From contig JAKCWW010000370.1 of NCBI GenBank assembly GCA_026260175.1, forward strand, positions 27,638-91,637: a stretch of DNA of 64,000 nucleotides, read 5' to 3'. A program made the translations under genes and the position numbers. This stretch comes from Reticulitermes lucifugus. Lineage: Eukaryota; Arthropoda; Insecta; Blattodea; Rhinotermitidae. Positions 1 to 13,100 of the stretch are shown one piece after another. The notes beneath the pieces are model-generated. The model was not told the origin of the DNA, searched no databases, and saw nothing but the letters and a program-made list of their open reading frames with translations. How positions within the stretch are numbered: the stretch's first letter is position 1; every line of letters begins with the position of its first letter.

Positions 1-399
1 TTGTATAATAAATAAGAAGTGTGCATTTTGTTGGTTTAAGAAATGTGTGATCGAATGAAAATGAACGGTATGAACAATATAACGCAACAATTTCTATAGA
101 TCTGATTCAGGATTGTTGTACATTAATGGTAAACAAGTCTTAAACAAATATGCTGTAAAGATGTAGATTGGTTCTTCTGGCTCAGGATAGGGTATACTAG
201 CAGGCTACTGTGCACATAATAGTGAACCTTCAAGCTGTATAAATGGTAGAGTATAAATTTTTCCTTTGCTGTCGAGGAGGACATTGCTGAATGGAATTAA
301 TTAATGGTAAATAGACCTGTTTGGTGTCTTTATTTTATCTTTTAGAGCAAAGTGGGTTGGTAGCCCCTTTTTTATACAGTATTTTTTTTTAATTTTCAG

Positions 400-3300
400 A
401 GGTTTCCTGAACTAGTTCAGCAGCACACAGTAGAACGCTGGTTACCAATACATGCTTGCTGTATCAATGGCCATGTGCATGTGATGGAGCTGCTCCTGAA
501 GTACCCTTATCCACCTCACTTAATGCAGAAGTTCAGGTGAGTCTGGGTACTCTCCAGACAGAAGATGCATGGTGTAATTTTTATGTGTTGTTTGTATGGA
601 GTTTGTAGACGAGTGGAGAACAGAAAGGCAGTATGTGGTTGATGAAGATACAGTCTTCTGGTATATGACTTGGTGTTCATTGGTGATTTACACCATAATG
701 AACTACATGTAGTATCGTGGTTATACCAGTAATCCTCATATTGAAGTGAAGTTGCTCAATCATTAGCTTATAGTGATGAGGTTCAATTTCTGGCAGGCCT
801 AGAGATCTTTGCTCTTTGCCGCCATGTCCAGACCTGCTCTGGGACCTGCCCAGCATCTTGTCCTGATACATGCTGGTGGTTATTTCCATGCTGAAATGGC
901 TAGAGCATGAAGCTGATTGTTCACCTCCATCTAAAGCTGAGATTAAGAATGCATGGAACTACCACTCCTCCATATGCCTTTAAGGTGTGGTGCTCCTTTA
1001 AGACTGCCATTACTTACCTGTATCTTTATTATTATTTGGTGTTTAACAGAGATCCAACAGGAGAATGGGAATACGAAATGCCATTTGACCTAAATATGAA
1101 AGATGTGACTGGCCAAAATGTGTTGTATGTTGCAAGTTTCCTTGGAAATTACAAAATGGTAGAGCTGCTGCTCAAATTTCGATTGAAGGCTTCCAGAATC
1201 AAGGCAAGTATTAATTAATGATCATTATGTGCCATGCCCTAAGTTACACTGCTAGGCGATGTACTAAGTTGACAGTTATAGCTGTCCTTGTGTAGTGTGA
1301 TCATCAGTTTGTTGGGAAATTTAGTGGATGAAATATCTTATTTGAACACTGACGTCTTCTGGGATTTTACGCTTCGTTGTTGGGTCAGTATTTCTTGATG
1401 TTTCAAATGATTGTAGTGCCTTCATCTTCAGGGTCAAGTTGTCAGCGATCTTATTTTTCTGATTTATCATTTCACATGTGTTTACTATCTATAAGTAATT
1501 TGTATTGAAAACCCAGGACATCTCTGTGTTTGATTATTAGGTCAACTGTGATGCAGCTGGTCATGTGAAATGATTTGTTGGCATTTACTTGCTGTAAAAG
1601 TTACATATCATATGTAACTCATTCCTTTTCACTGATATGACTTATGCCATTTTACAGTGTTGATACATGTGTTTGTACCACTCTCATTTTCAGACTGTAA
1701 AAGAACATGAACAGGGTGAAGAGGAGCAAGAAAAGAGTGCGGGTGAAATATTAAGTCCAACGCGACGGCGCATCTCTGATGGAATTATCTCCATCATGGC
1801 TCGTCTAAACTTGAGTCGAGCAGGCGTTGAATCACAGGGAACAGTGGGAAAGAATGAGTGTCACCTGACCCCATTGCAGTTAAATGTGTACTGCAACAAC
1901 AACAGTGAAACAGCACTGCATTCCGCAGTGAGAGGCAAGCATGCTGATGTGGCAGGAATTCTCCTCCAGTGTGGTGCAGATCCTAATATCTTATGTCGGC
2001 AGCCAGACCCTGTAAGTGATGTTGTAATTAGTTTCTGAGCTAGTTCAGTTTATGCCCTCTAGAGTGAGCACCTGTCAAGCCATTCAGTTGTATAGTTTTA
2101 TGTAGTTTAAAATGACTCATTTTGATGCTCTGTGAAACAACAAAGTAAAACAGGCTGTTTGGAGAGTTCTGTTATATTTCAAGGCTTTTGCAAAAATTAT
2201 GAGAGTGTTAGTAGTTAAATTACCCCTTAGAAGTGGAAAGCTTAAAAATAAAGCTCAGACAGTGTTGTAAACGTATAAAAACATGTTGGACAAATGTGAT
2301 GAATAAGAGTGTTCTCTTACGAATGCAGAAATATTAATAAAATGTCATGACCAAAGAGGAAAGACAGGTCCCATTCTGATATTGAGGAATAGTATCGCAG
2401 GATAGAGATTTACTTTGGGATAATAAAAGTTAAATATAAGGCTGTTTGTTTGATGTTGTGCAGTGATTTGACTTACTGACACCACGTTTTATAAACCGCA
2501 AAACTTAAAAAACGAAAATCTGTCAGTAATGTAAGGACATAAGAGGCACTTAACAAAGAATAAAAGTTTTTTCCAGTTTTATCTTTTATTTGTTCAGTGT
2601 TTTTATTTTTTATTTTTTTAATATTTGGCAAGAGACCAGCCCAGCTTCTCCCTCACCTATTTTGATCACATTTGTATATCTGCAAACCTGCATTTTTCTT
2701 TCAACAAAACACCATACATTTTAAGTGTAGTTAACAGAGTGTAGGTGATGATAAGATCATCAACAGAGAAAACAGATACTGCTGATTGTTATAGGTAGTA
2801 GCAGGTTCAGACGATCCTGGTTCATCATCAGTCTCAACAGCATTGGTGGAAGCCTGCAGGAACAGAGACATTGGTATGGCTGACTTATTGCTGCGTCACT
2901 CTGCTCGTGACGATGACTGCAAAGCTCTTCGTGTTGCCACCCGCAACAAAGATGACATCTTGACTGCCAAGTTGCTCTCCATCAAGGTAACTGTTCAGTT
3001 ATCTTAACATGATGATACAAAACATTACCTGTCTGGCCCAACTCAGTAGGTTTTACCCATATTTTGGCCTGATGATGGGGACCAATCCTGTCTCCAAAAT
3101 TTTGTGTTTTATTGTTTATTATAGCTTTTAACACAAGTGGATGGATGATGTCCAAACGCAGATGATTCAAAATAATGTGATGATGTTTGTAAGAGTAGAG
3201 GTCTGTCTTCAGGAATACTGTTAGTGAGCTGCTTGTATGTCTCTCCTGTGGGTATCAATATTGTGCATATTAATTGACTGCACTTTGTGAAACTTGAAGT

Positions 3301-4190
3301 AACCATCATGCCATGAGGTGCTTTACTATCTTTGTACTTTTGAAGACCCTATAAATGATGAGGAGCTCTGAGCAGAATTCAGGAAGCCTGCTGTCTTACT
3401 GCATAAATTTCTAGTCCTATGTATCTATTAGGATTAATATTGTTTTATTTAATTTTTGTGTATGCAGTAGGTTAAAGTTGTTGAATATAACGTTAAAGAT
3501 GGCATCATTTACCACATATGTAATTGTTGGCTTGCAAGCAGTTCAAGTATTTTGTGTATAAGGTATAGGTATGTTTACAGTCTCTGCCCTGCCTCCATCA
3601 TCAGGATCAACCCTGAACATGGAGACTACATGGTGTAACAACCCAGAAGACAGTAATCTTCTTAGTCACTGCTGTATGAGAACCTCAAATCTCGCATATT
3701 ATTCACATATTTTAATTTAGTTTTTCTTTCAAATTGGGATAAAAGTCTTTAATCTTACATAAATTCCAGGAAGCACAGTATAAAATGGCAAAGAAAATAA
3801 ATTTTCAGTCAGCCTATTTTTAATTAATTAATTTTTTGTTTCATTTCAGTTTCTGTGTGAAAGAGTTTTGTTTATGAGGGCATTTACTCCATATTCTTGG
3901 GACTAAGAATGTTTCTGATAAAGGGAGTTCTCTGTTTAATGCAACATTTGCTATACAGATAAAAACTATATGCTTGAAGAAATAGGATAAGTACAAATAT
4001 TTTTTACCAGGCATACCCTGATCCAGAGTATAAGCTGAACAAAGCAGCAATGACAGAAGAAGGCCTACCTGCCATGCCTCAGTTGGGCCACACAAGCCTC
4101 ACCTACAGCTCTTTGTTTCCCAATACGTCAGTTATGATCAACTGGCACAGTCAACAGTGTGATCTGTCTCAAGTCCGCAAGCAGTGGTTG
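400..4190 (+). CDS. Lrrk: Lrrk exons 1-5 (of the window): ankyrin-repeat region
   Basis: Exons lie at 400-536, 1050-1203, 1694-2011, 2795-2986 and 4011-4190, giving residues 1-327 of the visible protein. Ankyrin signatures include WLPIHACCINGHVHVMELLL, GQNVLYVASFLGNYKMVELLL and ETALHSAVRGKHADVAGILL followed by CGADPNI. Exon 3 also carries a charged, probably disordered stretch (EEEQEKSAGEILSPTRRR) between repeats. Exon 5 (AYPDPEYKLNK onward) leads into the leucine-rich repeats. The donor after exon 2 is GC (AAG then GCAAGT at 1204) and is the only donor there that keeps the frame. Exon 4 is placed at the acceptor ending 2794, because it alone of several nearby AGs keeps phase. Ankyrin repeats are protein-binding surfaces; no partner can be inferred from sequence. 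Confidence 0.93.
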
Positions 4191-7100
4191 GTGAGTAATG
4201 GCATAGTTTATCTGATGCCACTGTCTGTGTATCAGACTGTTTAATGTCAATGATAGGATGAATTGGAGATGATTTTGAAAGGTGTGATAAAAGAGTTTGA
4301 TATGGACAGTGTGCACAGTGGAAGCCCAGTATTCGTCTCAGTCACTGAGAGTTGACTTTGTGAAGAAGTGAGGATTGGGAATGATAAACTTTACTAGAAC
4401 TAACTAGGTTTTACATCTGGGACATCAGTAGTAGAAGGTGGCATGAGACCATAACATGTATCTTTCCAGAATATGGTGTATTTTATTTTATGTACTTGGA
4501 TATGTGTTAAAATTACAGGTTCATGTTAAAGAAGGTTAATGTGTATGGATGTCTTGGTGAATTTTAGCTGCTTTTTATTCCCTTTGCATGTGTTCTTGGA
4601 CTTCCATTGGAGTAAGTACTCCAGACATGTAATTATATTCTCCTTTTGCAAGTATTTTACTGCACAGAAAAGTTTCTGTCAATTGTTTTGTTTGTTTTAC
4701 AGATAGATGCAGCTCTAAATGTGAACCCCAAATTGAAGCTGAACCCTCGGAACCAAGACATTGTTCTATATGCTGTTACAAGGATAGACCTCTCAAAGAA
4801 TTCTCTCACCTGGCTGCCACCTATCATATTCCAGCTTCCTAGTCTCAGGTATGTGGCCTGCAAAATTCAAATTCATGAAGGTCGAGTTACATTTTCTCAA
4901 AAAGAGCCAGGATCTGGTTCATTTTTAGAACATTCTTAAATGGATGGCTGTATTACCTAAAATATTAACTGTTTTCATGTTAATGTGTAACAAGGGAATA
5001 AATTTTGTAAGTACTTGTTGGTATGGAGTTCATAAAATAGAGTAGAACCCTGTTAAGAAGTCTTTCAAGGGACCAGAGGATTAGGGACTCCTTAAGCGGG
5101 AAGACTTATTAAGAGGGANGCTTATTAAAAGCAATAGGATTTCGGGAATTTAAAAATCAGACTTCTTACAGGGGAAAACTTCTTATGCGGGGACTTCTTT
5201 TCGAGGTTCTACTCTATAATGTCACTGAGTCTTCAAAACGTTCTAATATTTTTCTGCTTGTTTTGTGACCTTTTTACTATGGGAGAAGAACATAAATTAC
5301 AGGTATTTCAAAAACAGAATGCTGAAAAGAATGAGATAAGTGAGCAGTTATGAGGAACTTCATTTTCTTTGTGGATCACCTGATATCATTAGGGAATTGA
5401 AATGTAGGAATTAATGCTAGCTGTATATTCAGCAGAGCTGGGTCAGACAAGCAGTGTGTAAAGGTAAGTTCCTTCAAAAGTAGTAATTGGAAAGGAGATA
5501 GGTTTTGAGGATTTGGTGTGGCTCGCGTTTGTGGCCAGTGGTTGACTCTGATATTAGTGGTGTTGAACCTTCAGGTTCTGCAGTTAGACAATGTCATATC
5601 CGTAGGAACTACTCTGACTGGTCAACGTATATAATACATAGCAACAGGAACCATTGGGTAATCATGTTACCTTGAAGATGGAGAGAGTGAGGTCTCTGAA
5701 ATATCAGAAGTACGGCCCCATATCTGTACTGTGCCATCATTAAAAACAGAAACCATTAGCACTGAACTGTCATTAAACTCTTATTTAATGCAAACCTCTT
5801 TTTTATGCCTCCAGGTATTTGAATGTAGCACAGAACAAGATCGAAAAGTTGCCACCAGCTGGTGACCATACTGCTAATATGTCACCTTCAAGGAGAATGA
5901 AAACTAGTAAGGGTACAGCCATACCAGAGAGATTTGGGTACTCTGCTCCAGTACTGGAGGAAATCTACCTCCAGGTATGTGAGATGTGAAGTTCTGATTT
6001 TAGTGAGTTTAAAGATCACAATCTTTTGGAATGTGATGTGTTGTAGTTTCATAGATGGGTACCAATGTTTTGGAGGAGCTGACATCTTCTGTCCTAAAGA
6101 AGGAGGCAGCAGGTTCTCTGAAACATAGGTACCTATGTGCCAAACTGTGTGGCATCACATTCAAGATGACAGTAATCTTGGTACAGCTATCTCAATCGCA
6201 GTATACTCGTATATAGAAGCATGCATGTTGCCACAGCATCTACAGTACACATGTGCTGTACACTCAGTTCTTCTTGTAGGACAACCGACTGGAGCATATC
6301 TGTGAAGAAATTTTCACATTACCATCACTTGTGACACTTGATGTGTCCAATAACAAATTGCAGACACTGCCTTATAATATGTGGAAGGCTCCAAAACTAA
6401 AGGAACTGAATGTTGCATTCAACCTTCTGAAGGAACTTCCAGCACATCCACCGGAGGTGAGTCTAGCAACTAAATTAGTGTATAGAAAGAGGTACAGACA
6501 GCCAGAAAAGTTTGTCTTTAGCCGAATCTTGGATTTGAGGTTAAAGGCACATTTTCAGCATGTTATTTTAACTCTCTTTACACATAAAAAGTATTTAATT
6601 ATGGTATCTTAAGAGAATGTAATGTTAAATAACTTCCACTAAGAGAAGTTAATGTCAAGTGTTAATGCTTTGGCAGTGCTGTGTTACAATAAACAGGATT
6701 ATTATTTCAGCTACTGAACATCTTCAGCGCTTTCAGACACAGCATTTCTGAAACTGGATCTGTTTTCATCCGCAGATGTAAAGAAGGAAAGATTGCTACT
6801 CATTTGAACCAACAGGAGTAAATAATCTTGTTCACTGGATACACACAGATCCAGTTTATGAAACATTAGGCAAAGCTGAAAAGTATAGTCTTGTTTATAG
6901 CAGTTGATATTTTTCTTTGAAACCATTCTGTATGCATGAACTGAAAGATGGCACGTGTTTGTCAGTTCAGTGCCATAGATGCTGACATATTTAATCTTTT
7001 TTGTGTAGCAGGAGTCTCAAGACACTGTGAGTACTGCTTCATCTACTGAGTCTGGTAGGTGCATCTACAATGATAGCAGTGGAGATACAGCCTTAGATTT

Positions 7101-10100
7101 GAGTGGTGGTATGGATATGTCTGCAGCATCTGACAATGAAGGGAACTCCACCAGTGAGGAGAATTTGCTGGATGCTCACACCTTGCATGCAGCATCTGTA
7201 AAGGCAAAGTGTGTACAGTAAGTGTGATTGTAATTTTTGAACAGAATAGTCAACTAATTCATGCCACTTGTAAAGTAAATGTTAGAAGGTAAAGCTGTTT
7301 TTGTGCTATGAATATGTATGCGGTAGTGGGGTTAGGCTGCCTAAATTCTGAACGTTAGCTTTGGATGGAGGGGAGTGATCAGCTTAAGAGCCTGGCCACT
7401 TTGAACCTCAGGTACCAACGAGGAGGACAGGTGAGATACACAGCTGATCAAATTGCTCCAGAGCAGAGGGAAGACTCTGTCCTGCCAGTGTTCTGCCCTG
7501 TAGAGTAGTCACTATACTGACTGAGCTATCCCAGCTTCTTTTGCCACATGTAATTCTCTTTTGTAGATGAAAAACATCGTGAAGTATGATTATTTGATTT
7601 TGAAATGCAGGCAGTTGGATATAACACATCATAATATCTGGAGCCGCAGCGTAGAGGTGACAGAGCAGATACTGCACCATGATGATGAGAATCAAGATAA
7701 CTGCTCACAGCTTTCAGCACTAAATCTTGCCCACAACCAGTTCACCAGTATGCCAGTAGCATTGCCCTGTCTTGCTGTGAACCTCACCAGACTGAATCTC
7801 AGCTACAACAGGTGTGTCATGCTTTGTCATGTTATTATGTGCTACACACATGGCTGTCATGCACTTATCATTACAGTAGTACAACAATTGATAGACTGGA
7901 GCCAAACTGTATTTATGTTCTTAGCTAGTAACAGAAGATTATCTGTCCTAACACTCACATGTTGGACAGAGTTGCAAGAAACATACAGGCATAGAGTAAA
8001 GTAGAGTAAAAAAGTACAGGCTGTTTGTATTAATGAAATACAAAGGTACTGAATGTTCTGTAGGTATTGCAGTTTATTCAAGTCCTGCCACATGTATGAT
8101 TAATAAACTGTACTAAGCAGACAAGAATTACTGTTCTGTTACAGCTTACGCAGTATGAGTCACATAACTTCATACCCAAGCTCGCTAAAACAGCTAGATC
8201 TGTCACATAATCAGATTTGCTGCTGGCCAAGTTTACCCCAAGTTGAAGGCATTGACAGCATGGAGCAGGCATTGACAGCTTGTTATGCCTCTGCTGACTA
8301 TGGGAACAAGTCTGGTAGCAAACTGCCTATTTTGCCAGGTAATAGAGTCTGTTAGTGTCAAGAGTTACATAAACAGGATTGAACTGTAGGAAAAATTGCA
8401 TGTCTTATACTTTTGGAAGTATGACAATGTTTACCATTTAATTTGTCATTTTCCTGGTTGTTCTCTTAAGTTTATATCTTCAGCACTTTTTCAGGAGAAT
8501 GCAATTTTAGAAAATAAATTATCAAATTATGTAAGAAGAATAATGTTTCACTTGTTTGTTAGAATTATTCATTCCTCCTTTTTATATACAATTTGTAGGT
8601 CGCCGATCATTACGCAAAGCAATCTTAAACATGGTGTGTTCACATCGACGCCACCTCCGTCTGGACAACCTTCGCACTTTAGTCTTGGCTGACAATAATC
8701 TTGCACGCATCCAGTTGTCGACAGATGATGATGGAGCTAGTTCAATCTCAGAAGAAGAGGACTCTGATTGGGTGAGTAACATTCTGACGTTTCTTGTATC
8801 AGTTCATGGCTGTAGTGTGATGACTGAAATAACTCATTCTAAAAGGTTAAATTAAATACTTCCATTTGTATGTACCTTTGATTGATGCAAGGCTAATCTG
8901 CACTAGAAAAATATTGCAATGATGGCTAAATTAAGCTGGTGTCATTCCTTTTTGCCTAGCCAGCAACTGGCTACCAGTATGGTAGTGATTATTTGCTGCT
9001 TGTGTGTACATTTGTTATTGTTTCCAACTAATGAGTTTAAGGAAGAAGTGATGGAAGAGAAGAGGTCATGTAGTCAGTCTTATATGAGAAAAATTTGCAA
9101 CCTAAGCAGGTCTAATAGCCAACTTAAAATGGCTGCTCGACTACTCAGTTGACTGAGCAGTAAAACAAATCCTAATCAGATGTTATGAAGTGTGGTGGTA
9201 CAAATCATCAAGTTAAATTGATTTATAACAATACTGCATTAAAATTACAAATGGTTTAGAAACTGCCTTTATTATAGTATTTTATAGCCAAAGGAAAGTA
9301 GTATTTCTCACATTTGTTCCCTTTTGAGATGTAAAACATGACCAATTTGCATCTTTCAGAATTACAAAACAAAAATTTTAATTGGCTGTTCAAAAGTCCA
9401 CTGTATCACCAGAAATATGTCTAATTTATTGACTTTATTGGTAATATTTTTAATAATAGCTTGAGTTATATACTTTTTGTAGCTAATTAACACATTGACA
9501 TCTGTGGAGCTTTGTGTCTCCTTACCTGCACAAGCTGGCTACTGTGCTGCGGTACACATTACACTGTGGAACTTTTTAAAATCATTTTGGTGCAAATTTT
9601 ATTCAACTTTTCAGTGTTTACCTTGCACTGTGTGTAACAGCATTTTGAGAATGTGACTTCTTGCAATTTTGTCTTTATTGTATAAACAAACATTCTTACC
9701 CATCCACCATACAGCTGAGAAATGTGATACAACATTGTCTGTTTTAAAATTTCATTTTCCTTTGTTTGTGTTGTACATATTGATATAAGTTTTTATCACA
9801 ATGCTGATATGAGTTTTTTTAATAGAAATTTAAGGATTACAGACTTTAAAATGTAGCATGGTGTATAAGTTAGTTTTCTGCCTCTCATTTGCTAGTGTAG
9901 GAGCCACAAGGTAGGCAACTGCCTTTCTACCATGAACATGTACACACAAGAAAATATGTTCAATTGTTCCTAATTTGAATTGTCTTTGGGTTTGGTTTTT
10001 TTGAAGGTAATGTCAGCCATCAATAAAAGATTAAATTTTCATATGGGCTGTTATTCTTGTGTAAACTGTGTTATGATACTTTTTGTTTTATTTGATGTAT

Positions 10101-13100
10101 CTGCAGTGCAATTTATGTTTATATGTGCATGGGCTGATGACTTTGCAGGATGTGCTGAACTCTGCAGCAGGTCCAAACAAGAGTCGACTCATGTTTCCTA
10201 ACCTGAGCATGTTGGATATCAGCAACAACCAGCTGCGAGAGATACCTCACAACATCCATGAGCTTAGCAACCTTTCAGTTCTCAACATCAGTGGAAACTT
10301 AGGTGAATTACTGTTAGAATTCCTTTGTATCATTTTCTTTTCCTTTGGTAAATGAAAACATCCTGACAGAAGAACAAGAGTGCATTCAGTCTTCACTTTC
10401 CTGATATTAGATTTCGACAACCAACGTGTTAGGCATTAGACAGCATTTGGGTTTCTTCATCTTGATTGTTCAGCTGTAGCAGTTTTGCAGTCATGACATT
10501 TGTAATCACTAGGGTAACAAGTGATGTTTGTCCTTACATGTCATCATTCATGATCATTTTTGCATCTCATTTAATTCATCATATTGAGTGCATTAAAAAA
10601 TCATTTAATGGCCTAAGAATCAGACAAGGGCTATCTGGTAATTTCTTGTATTTTTTTCTGGCTTTAAATTATAATTTATAGCCCAAGATGATACCCATAA
10701 TTATGGATATCATCTTGCTGAATGAAAATCATTATTTGCAGATATCTGTGAGCTACCGCCCCAGATGGGACTGTTATCTCGCCTGTGGAATCTGAATACT
10801 AGAGGCTGTAGTTTACAGGAGCCTCTAAAATCAATGATTGACTCAAAGAAATACAAGACAATGGATGTGATTGGGTACTTGAAGTCTGTATTAGAAGATG
10901 CAAGACCATATGCACGCATGAAACTGATGATTGTTGGGGTGCAAGGAATCGGGAAGACTTCACTACTTGAACAGCTACGGCAGGAGGGTGCTGGTTCCTA
11001 CAAGAAGAAACCAGTGGAGGTGAGCAAGAATTGACTTTTTGCCAAACCTGTTGTGGTTGAGTGTAGTAAAATGAAATGCTCCCTGTTGCACTGAACATAT
11101 TGGAATGTTGTAGAGGAAATGTAAAATAAAGTTGTGGCTGTGCATGCAGTGAAAACATGGGGGAGTAGAGTTATAGTTCCACTCATTCTTAACCTCAACA
11201 CTAGATGGAGGTGAGTAGTCGGCTTAATGCCCTGGCTGCTTTTTCCATACAGAAAGAGCCCCCAGTGCCCACTGAGTAGGAGGTTTGGTGTTTCCCAGAA
11301 CGTGTGTGGATGTTGTGGAGAAGAGGAAAATCCTTGTCCCTGCTGGGAGTTGAACTGTGTTTCCTTGGTTGTCCAGCCCATAGCCTAATCGCCATACTGA
11401 CTGTGCTATCCTGGCTGCCTGTTGTATAATAAAGGACACTGGAAGTTGTACGCACTCTCTGTTACAGAGAATAATACTGTTTAGAGGAATAATTGATGTG
11501 CAGTGTGAGAATCTTAAACCCACAAATGTCATACTCTCTGGGGAAACAGAAAAAATATTTTCACATTAGTCATACTGGAATTAGCTGCATTGACATAAAT
11601 AATGCCACGTAATATATTGTTTGTGTCAGGAGAAGGTTTGGTTCCCAGGGGCAGAATTTTATATCTTGCACCATATCCAGACTTGCTCTGGGGCCCATTG
11701 AACCTATTATCCAATGGGTTTGAGAGGCCAGAGTACAAAATTGAGTGATTGCTTCTAATCCAGAGCCAAGGTTGAGAATGCATATAGCTTTAATTTCACT
11801 CCCCTAAATCCCTTCATGACAAGGTGCTTAGACATAAGTACAACTTAAACTTTGCTTGAATAATTACAGCATTGTGGATAAAGCTTTGGAAATATGACAG
11901 AAAAATAATTCTGTGATTTTCTGAACAAATCCATAAATAAAGTCATATATTAGAGTGATACTTTTTTAATTTAACCCTTTGAAATCAATTTTTTTACCCC
12001 TTATTGACCCACAAATCCCAGTTATTTTTGCAGAAAAACTGCAACACCATTTCGTTTCCAGCTAGTGAAGAGAAAATTGCTGAAATCTGTCTGGACTGAG
12101 TTCAGTCTAGGACCGTAACAGAAAATTGTAAGAGCATTACTGAGTCTGATCTAGGACTGAAACAAAGTTTTAAAAAAGCTGGACTGAATGCTTGTTAAGA
12201 ATTTAAGTTTTTTTTTTCACCCACCCACCCACCCAGATTTTATTTTTCAGTTTCATTTCCTCAGTTTTTAATCACCCCCGTGTAAGGTTTTGATCAGTTT
12301 AAGGTTGATACCGCCCCTTTGACAAACTGTATTACCGTACATTGTGTGCCTACTGGCAGTGCATTTGGTGGAAGGGAGAGGAGGGCATGGTGCACATTAA
12401 ATGTCCTTTCCAGTAGCTGATATAATAAAATACACAGTAATTAGACTTAGAGCATTAACTGTTTTGAGTGTGATTTTACAGCATTGGGCCAAGCGGATGG
12501 GCAATAAAAACATCAATGTGAAAACGTCTCGGGGAACAAATATGTCTACTGTGGGAGTTGACATTGGAGATTGGGTGTTTGAGAAGAAAATACGCGGCCA
12601 GTCTTCATATGGGCCAGTTGTATTCAGGTATTGTCTTATGTCCAGATCCAGATTTTGCAATTATCTGGAGTGGTGTCTCCCTTTTAGATATTCCAACCTA
12701 GTTTATATTCATTTCTTTGTTTACCTCCTGTATGTACATGTCTCAAACAACCACGTAAGGTGAAGAGTAAAATTCTGTGGGTCTTCATTATGTAGTGTTC
12801 CCATTTTATATGTCACCCTATCTTTCTTAGGTCCAAGTCTGTGTTCATCTCTCAGAGAGAGGGGGAGGGATGGAGTTTTAAATGTTAGAATCAAATGTAT
12901 AAAATTTCCAAGAGAACAAGCAGGCCCAAAAAAACTGACTGTGAAAATAAAAAGCAACTGAATTAAACCATGCTTCATTCACAGAAAGCATACAAGTGTA
13001 TGGGTGGTGTAGGTCTTATGTAAGGAGTATTCTTACCATTGGAGCAGATGTTAACTCTTTCAGAATGTATAAGTAATGTGTAACCTTCATACTATAAAAT

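Noticed and set aside
907-1218. Separate 103-codon gene starting at 907
   Set aside because: Only the part from 1050 is conserved (Lrrk exon 2). The upstream part is intron read-through.
5934-6128. Small + strand gene overlapping Lrrk exon 7
   Set aside because: It runs out of frame from the exon into the fold-back repeat, whose palindrome gives mirrored open frames on both strands.
11370-11421. tRNA gene on the - strand (also at 29740-29790 and 23910-23962)
   Set aside because: A and B boxes are present but the full cloverleaf is not, and each continues into a shared repeat body, so these are SINE heads.
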